From Achatina immaculata (lineage: Eukaryota > Mollusca > Gastropoda > Stylommatophora > Achatinidae): 64,000 bases of DNA. The DNA is taken from positions 568,001-632,000 of the forward strand of contig CM019700.1 in the NCBI GenBank assembly GCA_009760885.1. Direction: 5' to 3'. Shown in pieces: positions 35,435-55,120 of the stretch. A model generated the notes under the pieces. It saw only the letters and a list, made by a program, of their open reading frames with translations. It ran no database searches and was not told the DNA's origin. How positions within the stretch are numbered: the stretch's first letter is position 1; each line of letters starts with the position of its first letter. A program made the translations under genes and the position numbers.

Positions 35435-35625
35435 TAGCTAAAAAAAAAGAGGTCGACCACGTGAAACTCTAAAGAGAACATTGTTAAGAGAGGCCAGTTC
35501 AGTGGGCACATCATCCCTTGATGAGATTGAAAAACTCTACGAAGACAGGAAATCTTGGCAAACTACCATGCGGGCCATATGTGACATTTAGCGGCACGGG
35601 AATGATGTAAGATGTAAGAACTTTA
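35435..35625 (+). mobile_element. LINE-B 3' fragment
   Basis: Plus strand encodes the KKRGRPRETLKRTLLREASS-like end, the DEIEKLYEDRKSWQTT block and then the 3' end TTTAGCGGCACGGGAATGATG with an ATGTAAG repeat tail. It directly abuts the minus LINE-F piece. Confidence 0.75.
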
Positions 35626-35959
35626 ACTAGTTATCGATGTTCTGTGACATCTCCCAAAATTTCTACGTTTTTTTTTTTTCACCCTTCCGATCTTTCTCTT
35701 CTTACGATGACATTACAGAAGTTAGGAGACCAACGGTAAAACTAACGCTGAAATACAAGTATATTTGCTAGTCATCTACGGAGATTTTTTTCTTCAGTTA
35801 CTAATAAGATGTGACGAATGACTGAATCACGTGGAGAGAAACTTTGGGTAAGGGTGCAGCATTATCTGAGAAGGAAACAAGGGCCAAATCTGAAGACAAA
35901 AGACGCAAGCACAAGGAGACAGGTCAATGCAACAGAAAAAAAGGGATGGCGACTGGAGT

Positions 35960-36190
35960 AAAACTGGACTAAATAATAAAGGTAGATGGAGGTGTATGGT
36001 GTAGTTTTACAAAGTGAGGGAGGGAGTGAGTAAAGTGAGAAAATGAATACTTTCTATTCGTTTTTTCTCACTTTACTCACTCCCTCCCTCACTTTGTAAA
36101 ATGAATACTTTCTATTCGTTTTTTCTCACTTTACTCACTCCCTCCCTCACTTTGTAAAACTACACCATACAACTCTATCTACCTTTACAA
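35960..36190. repeat. Inverted repeat with a direct duplication, upstream of AMMECR1
   Basis: 35971-36050 (GGTAGATGGAGGTGTATGG ... GAGTAAAGTGAGAAAATGAA) is inverted at 36055-36190, where a ~63-bp stretch (TTTTTTCTCACTTTACTCAC ... TACTTTCTATTCG) occurs twice in direct order. A related single arm occurs at 58.55-58.61 kb. This looks like a rearranged end of a dispersed element. Confidence 0.7.
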
Positions 36191-36422
36191 TGCAGCAGAA
36201 ACACTGCTTGGTGTCGCTGTGTCCTCTAATATGCAAAAATCAAATACTGATAAAATCAGCGAGGCGATTCTCGATAAAACTCACAAACCAACATTTAGCC
36301 CGTATTCTAAGGCGAAAAATGCACTTATGTAGTATATATTTTGCGTATTTTTTAAATTTCATTTTCTTTATGTGCTTTTCCCACAGAAAAGCTGGCCACA
36401 GTGATCTGTGTCAAAACTGTGC

Positions 36423-36572
36423 TTTGCTTTCACAGCACAGTTCTTGCGGATTCTCAGCCCTTTGTTTTCACAGCACAGTTCATGCTGATTCTCAGCCCTT
36501 TGCTTTCACAGCACAGTTCATGCGGATTCTCAGCCCTTTGCTTTCACAGCACAGTTCATGCTGATTCTCATT
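36423..36572. repeat. 38-bp minisatellite, about 4 units, upstream of AMMECR1
   Basis: The unit contains TTTGCTTTCACAGCACAGTT then CATGCGGATTCTCAGCCC. It ends ~150 bp before the AMMECR1 start codon, so it lies in the promoter or 5' UTR region. Confidence 0.9.
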
Positions 36573-36722
36573 TATCTCCTAATGTTTGTCCACTCATCTA
36601 TATCGTTACGTAATATGATGAACAGTACCGTGTTGTAGTAGAGAAGACGAATTGTGCCGGAAACACCCGAACTCACCTTTGGTCGACTTAACGCGAGAAC
36701 AGACGAGACATTCTATCTAAAC

Positions 36723-44430
<7,708 letters not shown>

Positions 44431-46575
44431 TGTTACGCCAGCCTCGAAAATAGGCAGCATCAGCAAGAGCAGCAGCACCAGTATCAGTCCAGCACCACCA
44501 TTATTATTATTATCATCAGTGCCATTATCATTTTCTTCACTCTTGTCAATGTTACCTTTTTTGTCATGACGATTGAAGCCTCATTTTAATTTCCTCGGTC
44601 TTACTTTTGAAAAAAATTTACTCATATAAACATAAAATGGATTGAAAGTTGTGTGTGGCATCAACATAAAAATCTAATCATGGTAGGGTGATATGGTACT
44701 TATGTGAAGTATTTTACAGATATGCACAAAAAAAAGTGAATTTTTATGGTGAATATAGAAGTATTCAGAATATAATACACACTGAATGATGTCTTACATA
44801 AAAGGTTTTATACTATAGTTGTTTTGCTTACTTGAGTTCAGAGTTCCAGAGGGCATTAGGAATTTCATTAATTTTAGCCATGTTCAGACTAGTTTTATTA
44901 AGCTTAACTTGAAAATATTTTTTTAACAAACTTAGACACACTTGTAATAGATTTATACAAAACAAAAGTTTTTACATTTATTCTAAAATATGAAACTAAC
45001 TTTACACTGGTTTTTTTTTTTTTTAGTTTTTGTATATTTATTATTATTTTTTTTTTTAACCTTTTTTATATTTGTTCTCATAATCCATCATCACAATTGC
45101 ACATTTTATAATAAACATAATTTACCAGGATTATTGCACTGTAATCTTTATATTAACTCAGTTTATGTAACATTTATATTTTTGTTACTTTAAAAAAAAA
45201 ATTAAAATTGTAAACAATATTACTTTTCGTTTCATCTTATAAGAATTAACATTTTGTTTTAAACCATTCCAGATGATACTGGTAGAAGAAGGTTTTGTAG
45301 ATCTGAATACTGATATTAAAATCTAGTGCACCCATTGCCGCTTTGTTTTAAAAGGCAAGTATTTTGAGAGAAGAAGAAAAACCCCCACTGACTTCTCCTT
45401 GGCTCATTTACATTACTCTCCTGTGAAAAACTGGAAGTTGTGAAATAGTGTCACCACTTAGGTCAAGTTGTTTGACTAAAGAAACTCCATATGCAGTAGA
45501 GTGAAAGTAAATTTGAGATCATTTGAATTATCTCTGGTCTCATCAGAGGTTTTTGGATTTCCATTTGTAAATCCTCTTTACTGTCAAGCTCTTTTTAAAC
45601 TGGGAAAAAAAAATAGCTGTATGCATTTTAGTTTATAAAAGTACAGAATGAAACATACAGAGATTGCAATGGAAGAAATCTGAAACTTTACAGTGCATAG
45701 TAAGCAGTCAGGTAGCTACCAATACGCAGGAAACTCTCTAATGTAGAGAGCGGAACAACAACACAACTCCTTCAGATCATCAGAGGAAGTACCCCCCCTC
45801 AGACAAGTGTTTCGGTCCTATTAAACTCCTGACACTCTGGGTCATGACTCCCAGAGGTCTTGTGAGTTGTTGCTTCCCCCCCCCCCCCTTCAAGCTACCA
45901 AGATGAAAGCATATAACAGTACCATTAAAATATCATCTTCACAGACTTACTGGGCATCTTTTAATTACTGCGGAACAAATTTTGTGGGTTGAATAGCAAG
46001 ATAACTGGAGACAGTGCTCCAAATTTAGCATGAACAAAATTTTGAACACTAAGAATTAAGAGCCTAATTTGTTCATTCAAGCATGTTTTATCTTTTTCTC
46101 TATATAGCTAAACACAAGGGTTTATGAGTTTTTCCACATGTCTACTTGTATCTCAAGTTCCCGTAATTCTTTCTACATATTAAGTTATAAAAAATAGGAA
46201 AGAAATAACTCTTGTTGATTCATTTGTAAATGTCTTACAGTGTATTACAGTGATAATAAAAGATCCTTGCAGCTTACATATCATGTGTATAACAGACAGT
46301 GAGATTTTTGTTGTTGTTGTCATCATTCATTGCTGTGAAAATGAGACAAATTGACAATAGCTTACATATACATTAGGAGCAGAGAGTGCTGGATTGTTGA
46401 TGTGGTTACCAGAGCCAGTGATATAGAGATGGCCAAGACTTTGTCTTACATTTTCATCTTTGTGTGCTAGATTGATGATATGGTTACCAGAGCCATTGAT
46501 ATAGAGATGGCCAAGACTGTTTTACATTTTCATCTTTGTGTGTGTGCTCTTATATATAGGGTGATACACTCTTTT
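44431..46575 (+). other. AMMECR1 3' UTR candidate and downstream sequence
   Basis: The first ~0.8 kb is AT-rich with an AATAAA at 45110-45115, and another at 46255-46260, either of which could be the poly(A) signal. 45725-45890 is an inverted relative of 54.69-54.86 kb. A poly-C run lies at 45878-45888. The motif GGTTACCAGAGCCA...ATATAGAGATGGCCAAGACT occurs twice at 46405-46520 (a ~75-bp tandem duplication). Confidence 0.4.
45725..45890. repeat. Dispersed repeat, inverted relative of 54.69-54.86 kb
   Basis: Blocks AACAACACAACTCCT, CAGATCATCAGAGGAAGTA, GTCATGACTCCCAGAG and GTGAGTTGTTG appear in inverse order and orientation at 54.69-54.86 kb (GGGAGTCATGCCC, GATGATCTGAGGAGTTGTGT). Confidence 0.65.
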
Positions 46576-46588
46576 GGGCTGGCTAACA

Positions 46589-46790
46589 GTGGTTCCAAAT
46601 CTTTTTCATGTTGCTGTCCCTTCACTTCGCAGACCACATCCCTAGTGCTCCCCCCACACTCCTAATTTTTGCTTACTTTTTTTCCTGATGCCCCCCCCCC
46701 CCCCCCCTGCTTGTCCTTTTTCCCTCATCACATCCCTGATCAACACCCCTTGATGCAGTGGGGGCACATTGTCTATTTTGGGAACCACTA
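46589..46790. mobile_element. hAT-like MITE with perfect 8-bp duplication
   Basis: GTGGTTCCAAATC at the left and TTGGGAACCACTA at the right form terminal inverted repeats. A perfect 8-bp target duplication, GGCTAACA, lies at 46581-46588 and 46791-46798, the length expected of hAT transposition. Poly-C interior. No transposase. Confidence 0.85.
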
Positions 46791-47309
46791 GGCTAACAAG
46801 ATTAACCTTATAGACATATTTGCATCCACTCCAGGTCCCAAAGCAAGCCACTGCAGTCCACTTTCTACCTGACATGACTGAGCTTCATGTCATCAGCTAC
46901 AGAGAACAAGAGTTCTACATTTACAGGAAGATTAGAGCAATAACAACAGGATATGATTCATTTTTGCTCACAGTGATGCACCTGTATGCTGAAGATAAAA
47001 TCTTTTGCAGGATTATGAATTTGGCTAAATAAAATAAGGGCATATTTTAAATAGGAAGAAAAAAAAAGATGATGGGAAAAACACATTAAAAGCGTAACCC
47101 AACTGAAGGCATCCTTCACTGTACAGAAATTTAAAAAAAAAACTAAAAAATAAATGGAACAATTTGGAAATGCATTGAATATGTTCAGTATAAATTCATT
47201 GCAAATACAAAAATATTGAATATGCTTAGTAGAAGATATTCTACCTTTGTTTTATTAATTTTATCTGTGTTACTATATCTTTAAACCTAAAGACCATCTT
47301 GTTAAGCTA

Positions 47310-48861
<1,552 letters not shown>

Positions 48862-48869
48862 TGAATGAA

Positions 48870-50200
48870 TTACCCAGAAACCTCATTTTGTGATGCCATG
48901 ATATTTTCATAATGATTTGGTACTTTCAAGTGAATTTTTAAAAATTTTTATACAAGTCGAGCCTTTTTGCATTTTAGCAGAGTGTTCAGTATCTACAAAC
49001 TATGAAATCTCAAAATCAGGCAAATAAATTAAAATAATTAAAATAAATTAAGGCTAATTTATTTCTTCACCTATCATATCAAGATGCTGTACAATTTGGC
49101 AGCCAACGAACCATAACTGTCATAGTTGGTGAACCATAGCTGACCAAAACCCGTTTTCCACCTCTCCATTGATACCCCCAGTAACAAGCCTAGCATGGCT
49201 GATGTGGCAAGGATTACCATAGTTCATGTGGTGGCGGAGTCCGTTAAAGAAGTATTGCATGCACATTTTTAGCATCACTCACGGACAGATAAAATAGCCG
49301 TTGCAGTCCCTCCCAAACCAACATGATGCTGTGCCTCAACATCTTCTCAGCATCTGCAGCAAATAACACCAGCTCACAGTTCCAGGGAAACTGAAGAAGA
49401 AGAAGAAGAAAATTATTTCATAAAAACTATTAAGAAATGTAAAATAATATTTAAAGAAAAATTAGGTCACATGCATGATTGACATTTACATTTAAACACA
49501 TTCCAAGCTTAGATTTAATTCAGATAAGCTTGTAAGTTCACCTTTTTTTTTCTGAAGATGTTTCTCCTAGGCTTTGTGTTTTATGTATATAAACAGTCCA
49601 TGTTTTTACTGTTTTTACACAACAGTAGTTTAATGTGTATGCGGACTGTGGGCGAAATTCACTGGAGTTATAGGATACTAACATTACTGGTAGTTTTGTG
49701 AGTTTGATATGGAGTGAGTTATTAGTGTACTTTTTTATGTTTAAATTGCCAAATCTTTGATTTAAACTGAGTTTGAAGCAATGATTTTCGGGTGATGTTC
49801 TCTTGAAAATAATGAAACATTTTTGGTGTAAAATGTGTAGCCAGTACTGTAGAGTTTAGTGATATTGTTGCTGTTGTTTCAATCAATTATAAAATGGTGC
49901 TCATTTTCATTTACGTCATTGGGGAAACTAACTATAAAACTCCACGCAGAAGTGCTTACGTAAAATAATTTCTTTTCAGTCATGTTTCAAATGTTTAAGC
50001 ATACTGAAATATTTGTGCAGTTTTAAAATAAAAGTATATAAAGAAGCTAAAAATGTATTCATTTTAAGAGTAAAATATATTTATACACAAAATATTTGGC
50101 CAGTTTAAGAATAAACTATTTAAGCACAGTGAAATTGTTAGCCATTTGGGAATAAAATTAAATATAGCTCTTAAATGAACAATAATTGAAAGGAAACACA
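48870..50200. other. Unassigned intergenic sequence
   Basis: AT-rich. A GAA run lies at 49392-49410. No gene, RNA or mobile element recognised. Confidence 0.5.
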
Positions 50201-50229
50201 CTGGATTGAAGAAAAAGTTTTCCAGATCA

Positions 50230-50440
50230 GTTTGTTCTTGTGGGCAATGAGGGTAGGTTGAGGTGTATGGTTCAGTTTTAGAAAAAAAAAGATAGAAAGA
50301 GGAAGGGAAGTGGGCAGAAACAAGAATGACAGAAAGTAAGATGAACACGTATAAATGAAGAACAATCCAATATTTCAGCTGAAGCCTTTTTCAAGGGTCA
50401 CATACAAAAATGACACTATGGAAAAAAAAAGATGAAAGTT
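50230..50440. repeat. Dispersed repeat, copy of the 38.5-kb element
   Basis: GGTTGAGGTGTATGGTTCAG, AGATAGAAAGAGGAAGGGAA, GCAGAAACAAGAATGACAGA, AATATTTCAGCTGAAGCC, TCAAGGGTCACATACAAAAA. The inverse of the last two blocks (CTTGAAAAAGGCTTCAGCTG then AAATATT) resembles a decayed hammerhead-type terminus. Confidence 0.6.
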
Positions 50441-50449
50441 TAAACGCTT

Positions 50450-52590
50450 AGCTTTTTCGATATCCTCCTTGTGAGAAAAATGGGCATAAAATGGTTTCTG
50501 CAATCATCGTTTCTTTTATTTCTTGCAGGGAGCAATTAACAACAATTGTCACTTCATTTTATCAAGAATGCATAAATGCTACTGCAAATTATAAATGAGT
50601 TTTATGAGATTTCAAAGCGTGAATAAGCATTTTTTAAGACACTATTTATTTTGCACAGAGTGTATGGAACAGAACATTGCCTTAAGAGTAATATATGTAC
50701 TTAGCCGTTAATACCTACACATAAGACATATCTTGATCTTTTGATACATGACCTTGATCTTCCGTATTGCCTACTTTTCAGTCACCTGTGCAAAAGACAT
50801 CAGTAACTTTGAATCGTTCTTACTGTCATGAGAAATGTGAGCTGTGTTTGCTGATCATGAAAGATTAGTTAATATTCTACAGGAAGTTTTATTAGACACT
50901 CCTAAAGAAGTTACAACACACAGAAAGAATGATAATGCCAGCATGATGCATGTGACAAGTTTTTGTTAATTATCTGCTATACTAAGTTATATGAAAGAGT
51001 TACATGAAAGAAGCTGATTAATCCATTGTAGTGTGAAATCAGTTTCAAAGAGTTAATCCATTTATTTAAGTTTTTTTGTGAGCCATACAATCTGGCAGGG
51101 AACAAATTTAAAATACAATACAGATGTATCATGTGTTTTTTTAAACATTTTTTTTAAATTTTTTTATTTTGCATTTAAGTATTGCTGATCTGTTAATCTA
51201 AATTTAGCTTTGGTGTGATTTGGTGGTTGGATATAACGAATCGGTAGATTTTCCTGCAAATGTTTTAGTCAGTCTGAGAGTGAAATCTAAGCAGATAATT
51301 GTTATAATTGATCTATTTTTTAAAAACTTTTGCCTCATTGACCAAGTGTAGTGTAGAATTTACGCACATTTTAAAAAATTGTTTTGTTGTAAACATTTTG
51401 CATTTGTCAGGATATGGAAGAAGACTGATACAAAGAGTTTCTTGGTAAGTAGATATCAAAATGTTAATTATTAAATGTAAAATGCTGAAATTTTATGAAG
51501 TTTAAAATCACCATCTTTTGAAAAAATTGCTTGATAGATTTCTAGACTAGCTGAGAGCCAATGATAGATTTCTTTGCCCAAATTCCAGGCTAACTGAGAG
51601 CCAGTGAAGAGATTGGCTAGAAATATCACATTTTAGGATATGCGAATAACCTCCTGACCCTGTATTCCAACTAACCATGAGTCCTGTGCATTTTAAGAAA
51701 TGGATGGAGGTGAGTACTGGAGCATTTTTCAATTGAATAATAATTTTCCAACCTTGAATTTTTTTGTCAAAGAAGTCATATTAAGTATGATGTAACAGGT
51801 CAGTCCAGTTTGTAATAATTATGCGATCCAGGTAGCTTTTGTTTGTGATCTAGATAGTTCATATGTGTGATGAAACAGAGCCAAGATCTGATTATATCAG
51901 AGATAACCAAGTGGCACAGAAAATGAAAGGCAAGAAATTTGATTAGAAATACCACAGACCACACTAATGCAAAATCATGTTACTTTTTGGCATGTCATTT
52001 AGTGAATGAATGAATGAATGAATGAAAGGGAAAGGTACAAAATAAATTTTGAGTTATGTAGCAGTTTTGCAACAGAGCTTGGAAGGAGCAGATACAGTAA
52101 ACCCTTGATATAACAGACCCTGATTTAATGGATTTCAGATTCAACAGGCTCGACAAATAATTTTTAAAAAAAATAGGAAAATTCTGAATTGTTGCTTCCT
52201 ATGAACATTTTCAGCTGTTCAGGGCAGTCATAACTAGACACTTCTTTAAGTGAACTTTGCCAACTCCTGTTCCTATTTCACCTCCAACTGCTTGTACATC
52301 ACAACAATCTAGATGGCGCCAGCGTCTCCAGTAGAGCAGATTTCAGAAGAATCTGAAGCTGAGGATTCCCTTTCACCACTGCCTTCAGATACTGAATAAA
52401 GACTACTGTACTACTGCAACTATTTCAAGGAAAAATACTCTTCAGCTACACTGTCAAGAAGATGAGTAAATGTGACATATTCTATATTATAATTTAATAA
52501 TTTTATATTGTACAGTAAAGAAGATTAATAGTTGGATCACAGAAACTAGCACAAATGTAGATTATCTGGCAAGGTACCAAAAAGAAAATG
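50450..52590. other. Unassigned intergenic sequence
   Basis: AT-rich. A (GAAT)n run lies at 52003-52024, and a short tandem-like AGCTGAGAGCCA / ACTGAGAGCCA duplication at 51547-51606. 51895-51975 has LINE-F-like words (AACCAAGTGGCACAG, GAAATACCACAGACCACAC). No gene. Confidence 0.4.
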
Positions 52591-52602
52591 AAGAGCTTAC
52601 AT

Positions 52603-53703
52603 AATGTATAAACATAGGAAAAAAGTAGGAACAGCTTTATTATTTAATGAATACAAAGTCGTGACATTTCAGCATGACCCTTAATCATACAAACACATAC
52701 AGGACGAAGAATCAGAGAGAAGAGATAAAGTATAGGATCACATAAAACTATGTTAATGAAATAACAACAAATGAAAAAATTAATCAAGAAATATAATTAG
52801 AACAAAACTTATCTGAATATTTTAGACAGCTTTCAAATAATTCTTGGTTTGCGCAATCAACATAAACATGGTGCATGCGTTCTGAAAAGTGTAAAGTAGT
52901 GCATGATTAAGTGTAAGAAATGTTGAGAGAAAAGGGATGCACAGAGAAAGAGCAGAGAATTCTACAAAGAACAGGGATGATCGGAGAGTCGGTAACCATG
53001 GACAGTGCCCTTAAGGGAGTGAAAAGTAGTGTTACATAGTCGCAAATAGATAGGGAATTATAATGTTAGATAGTGAAAGATGGAAGAGAAGGGATAGTAT
53101 GCAAAAGATGCAGGATAACTTATATTGGTGAAACTATAGACTACCATCCTTTCCCTTCCATTGTTCACTAATATTATAATTCCATATCTATTCGTGACTA
53201 TGTAACACTACTTTTCACTCCCTTAAGAGCATTGTCCATGGTTATTGGCTCTCCGATCATCCCTGTTCTTTGTAGAATTCTCTGCTCTTTCTCTGTGCAT
53301 CCCTTTTCTCTCAACATTTCTTACACTTAATCATGCACTATTTACACTTTTCAGAACGCGTGCACCATGTTTATGTTGATTGCGCAAACCAAGAATTATT
53401 TGAAAGCCGTCTAAAATATTCAGATAAGTTTTGTTCGAATTATATTTCTTGATTAATTTTTTCATTTGTTGTTATTTCATTAACATAGTTTTATGTGATT
53501 CTATACTTTGTCTCCTCTCTCAGATTCTTCATCCTGTATGTGTTTGTATGATTAAGGCTCATGCCAAAATGTCACGACTTTGTGTCCATTAAATAATAAA
53601 GCTGTTCCTACTTTTTTCCTAGTTTATACATTTTGATATCACAGCTTTACTGCAGTGCTTTGTGTACAGTTGTATACTTATACACTATTTCTCATGCATT
53701 ACT
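52603..53703. mobile_element. 1.1-kb foldback Penelope-like element
   Basis: Two arms of about 500 bp (52603-53103 and 53134-53637) are inverted copies of one another with modest divergence, around a ~30-bp loop. A 66-bp extension (53638-53703) ends like the 15.4-kb insertion (GTTGTATACTTATACACTAT). A perfect 12-bp target duplication, AAGAGCTTACAT, flanks it at 52591-52602 and 53704-53715. Both arm ends begin/finish ATGTATAAAC...AAAAAAGTAGGAACAGC, as at 15.4 kb. The hammerhead-like site in each arm is decayed. No ORF. A transcript could fold into a long hairpin. Confidence 0.75.
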
Positions 53704-53840
53704 AAGAGCTTACATATTCCTAGTGGCAATATACAGATGCAAAACGTGGACACTTAACAGATCACTAGAGAAGAGAATAACAGCATTTGAAAGGAAGTGG
53801 GAAAGGAAATGTCACATGAATGAATGAATATTGTACAGTG
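53704..53840 (+). mobile_element. LINE fragment (host of the foldback insertion)
   Basis: YRCKTWTLNRSLEKRITAFE followed by RKWERK and a GAATGAATGAAT tail, the YGCETWT ... EKRIxAFE region of a LINE C-terminus joined to a LINE-C-like tail. Its left part may be the sequence before 52590. Confidence 0.55.
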
Positions 53841-53989
53841 CTCTATATTGCATTAAAGCTTTTTTTATATTAAAAATAATTCTAAAAAAATGGTAAAAAA
53901 AACCCAAAAATCGCACACACATATCACTACCACAGTCAGCCACCCCAGGTTACATATGATTTAACAGACTTATGGCATTTAACACATAA

Positions 53990-54345
53990 CAACAAACTGT
54001 GTGTAGATTTGGACAAAGATGCAGTGTAAACCCTAAACAAAGAAACCTCAGAGCCAGATGGGGACGTTTTCAAGAAATTAGAGAATATTGAAAGCTAATT
54101 TAAGGCAAAATTAAAGAAAGTCAGCTGAAATCTCTAGGCATGTTATGAGAGAACTTGGCAGTCACAAAAAAATTTCAAGGGGAAAAGTAAAGAAGATGAC
54201 CAAACGAGAAAAGTCTGGGATTCAAAGTCAAGTGTGACAGAAATCAAAGTGTCATATCTGATTAGAAGTACTAAGGACTGCACAAAATGGAGATGTATGA
54301 TCATCAATATCTGCCAGTAGAGCAAGTGATGATGATGATGGCTTC
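53990..54345 (+). mobile_element. LINE-F 3' fragment
   Basis: Plus strand reads LGSHKKISRGKVKKMTKREK and then TEIKVSYLIRSTKDCTKWR, ending near a GATGATGATGATGG tail. Related to 40.61 and 51.9 kb. Confidence 0.5.
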
Positions 54346-55120
54346 ATTATAAATAAAGGGGCATCTGACCTGTAGCATTATGTGTGGATTTCATATAAAA
54401 ACATTAAATTTGAGCAGCCCTATCAAGCAGAGTTGGCAAGTACAACCCTTGCATGTAGTCTGTTCACTGTAGAAACAGATCTGCAGTTGCTTGTTATCTA
54501 GAGTTCCTTCTGGATTCAAAATCATCAGGCATGACACCCTGGACAAGCAAGGGCAACAAACATGAAGCACGGTGAAGGATTTGGTCACATTAATATAAGA
54601 AAACTTACTGAAATCCACCAAACATAGAACTAGGAGCTTTGGTAACTTACAGACTTGAACATCCAAGTGGGATCTTAAGCCTCACAAAGCGGTTATAAAC
54701 CAACAACTCACAGATCTCTGGGAGTCATGCCCACACTCCCATAGAGCATCAGAAGTTTAAAGGGCTAAAACACTTGCCTGAGGGGGGGGGAGGGGTAGGT
54801 TACTTCTCTGATGATCTGAGGAGTTGTGTTGTTTTGCTCTTTACAACAGAGAGTTTTCTGCCTTGGTTCTGAATAAAGAAAAGTTCAGGTAACAGTGGTG
54901 ACCAACTCTGTATCATGAGTTTTAGTTTAAAAATAATACCTGTTATAGTAAAATGTGAAATAATTAAAATTTTTACCCTAAACATTTCAATTTTTTATCC
55001 TAAAGGTTTTTTTTTCTCTCCACATTTAGTGCAGACTATTATTCTCTAAAGTACAGAACCCGTCATGGAAGCTCTCCTTTCCCTTCCTAGATCAAGTTAA
55101 CAGCTGTACCAGTCTCTCAG

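Noticed and set aside
52653..52690. Functional hammerhead in the foldback arms
   Set aside because: The core positions of CUGANGA are changed (TGATTA-type sequence) in both arms, so only the 15.48-kb copy is kept as a candidate.
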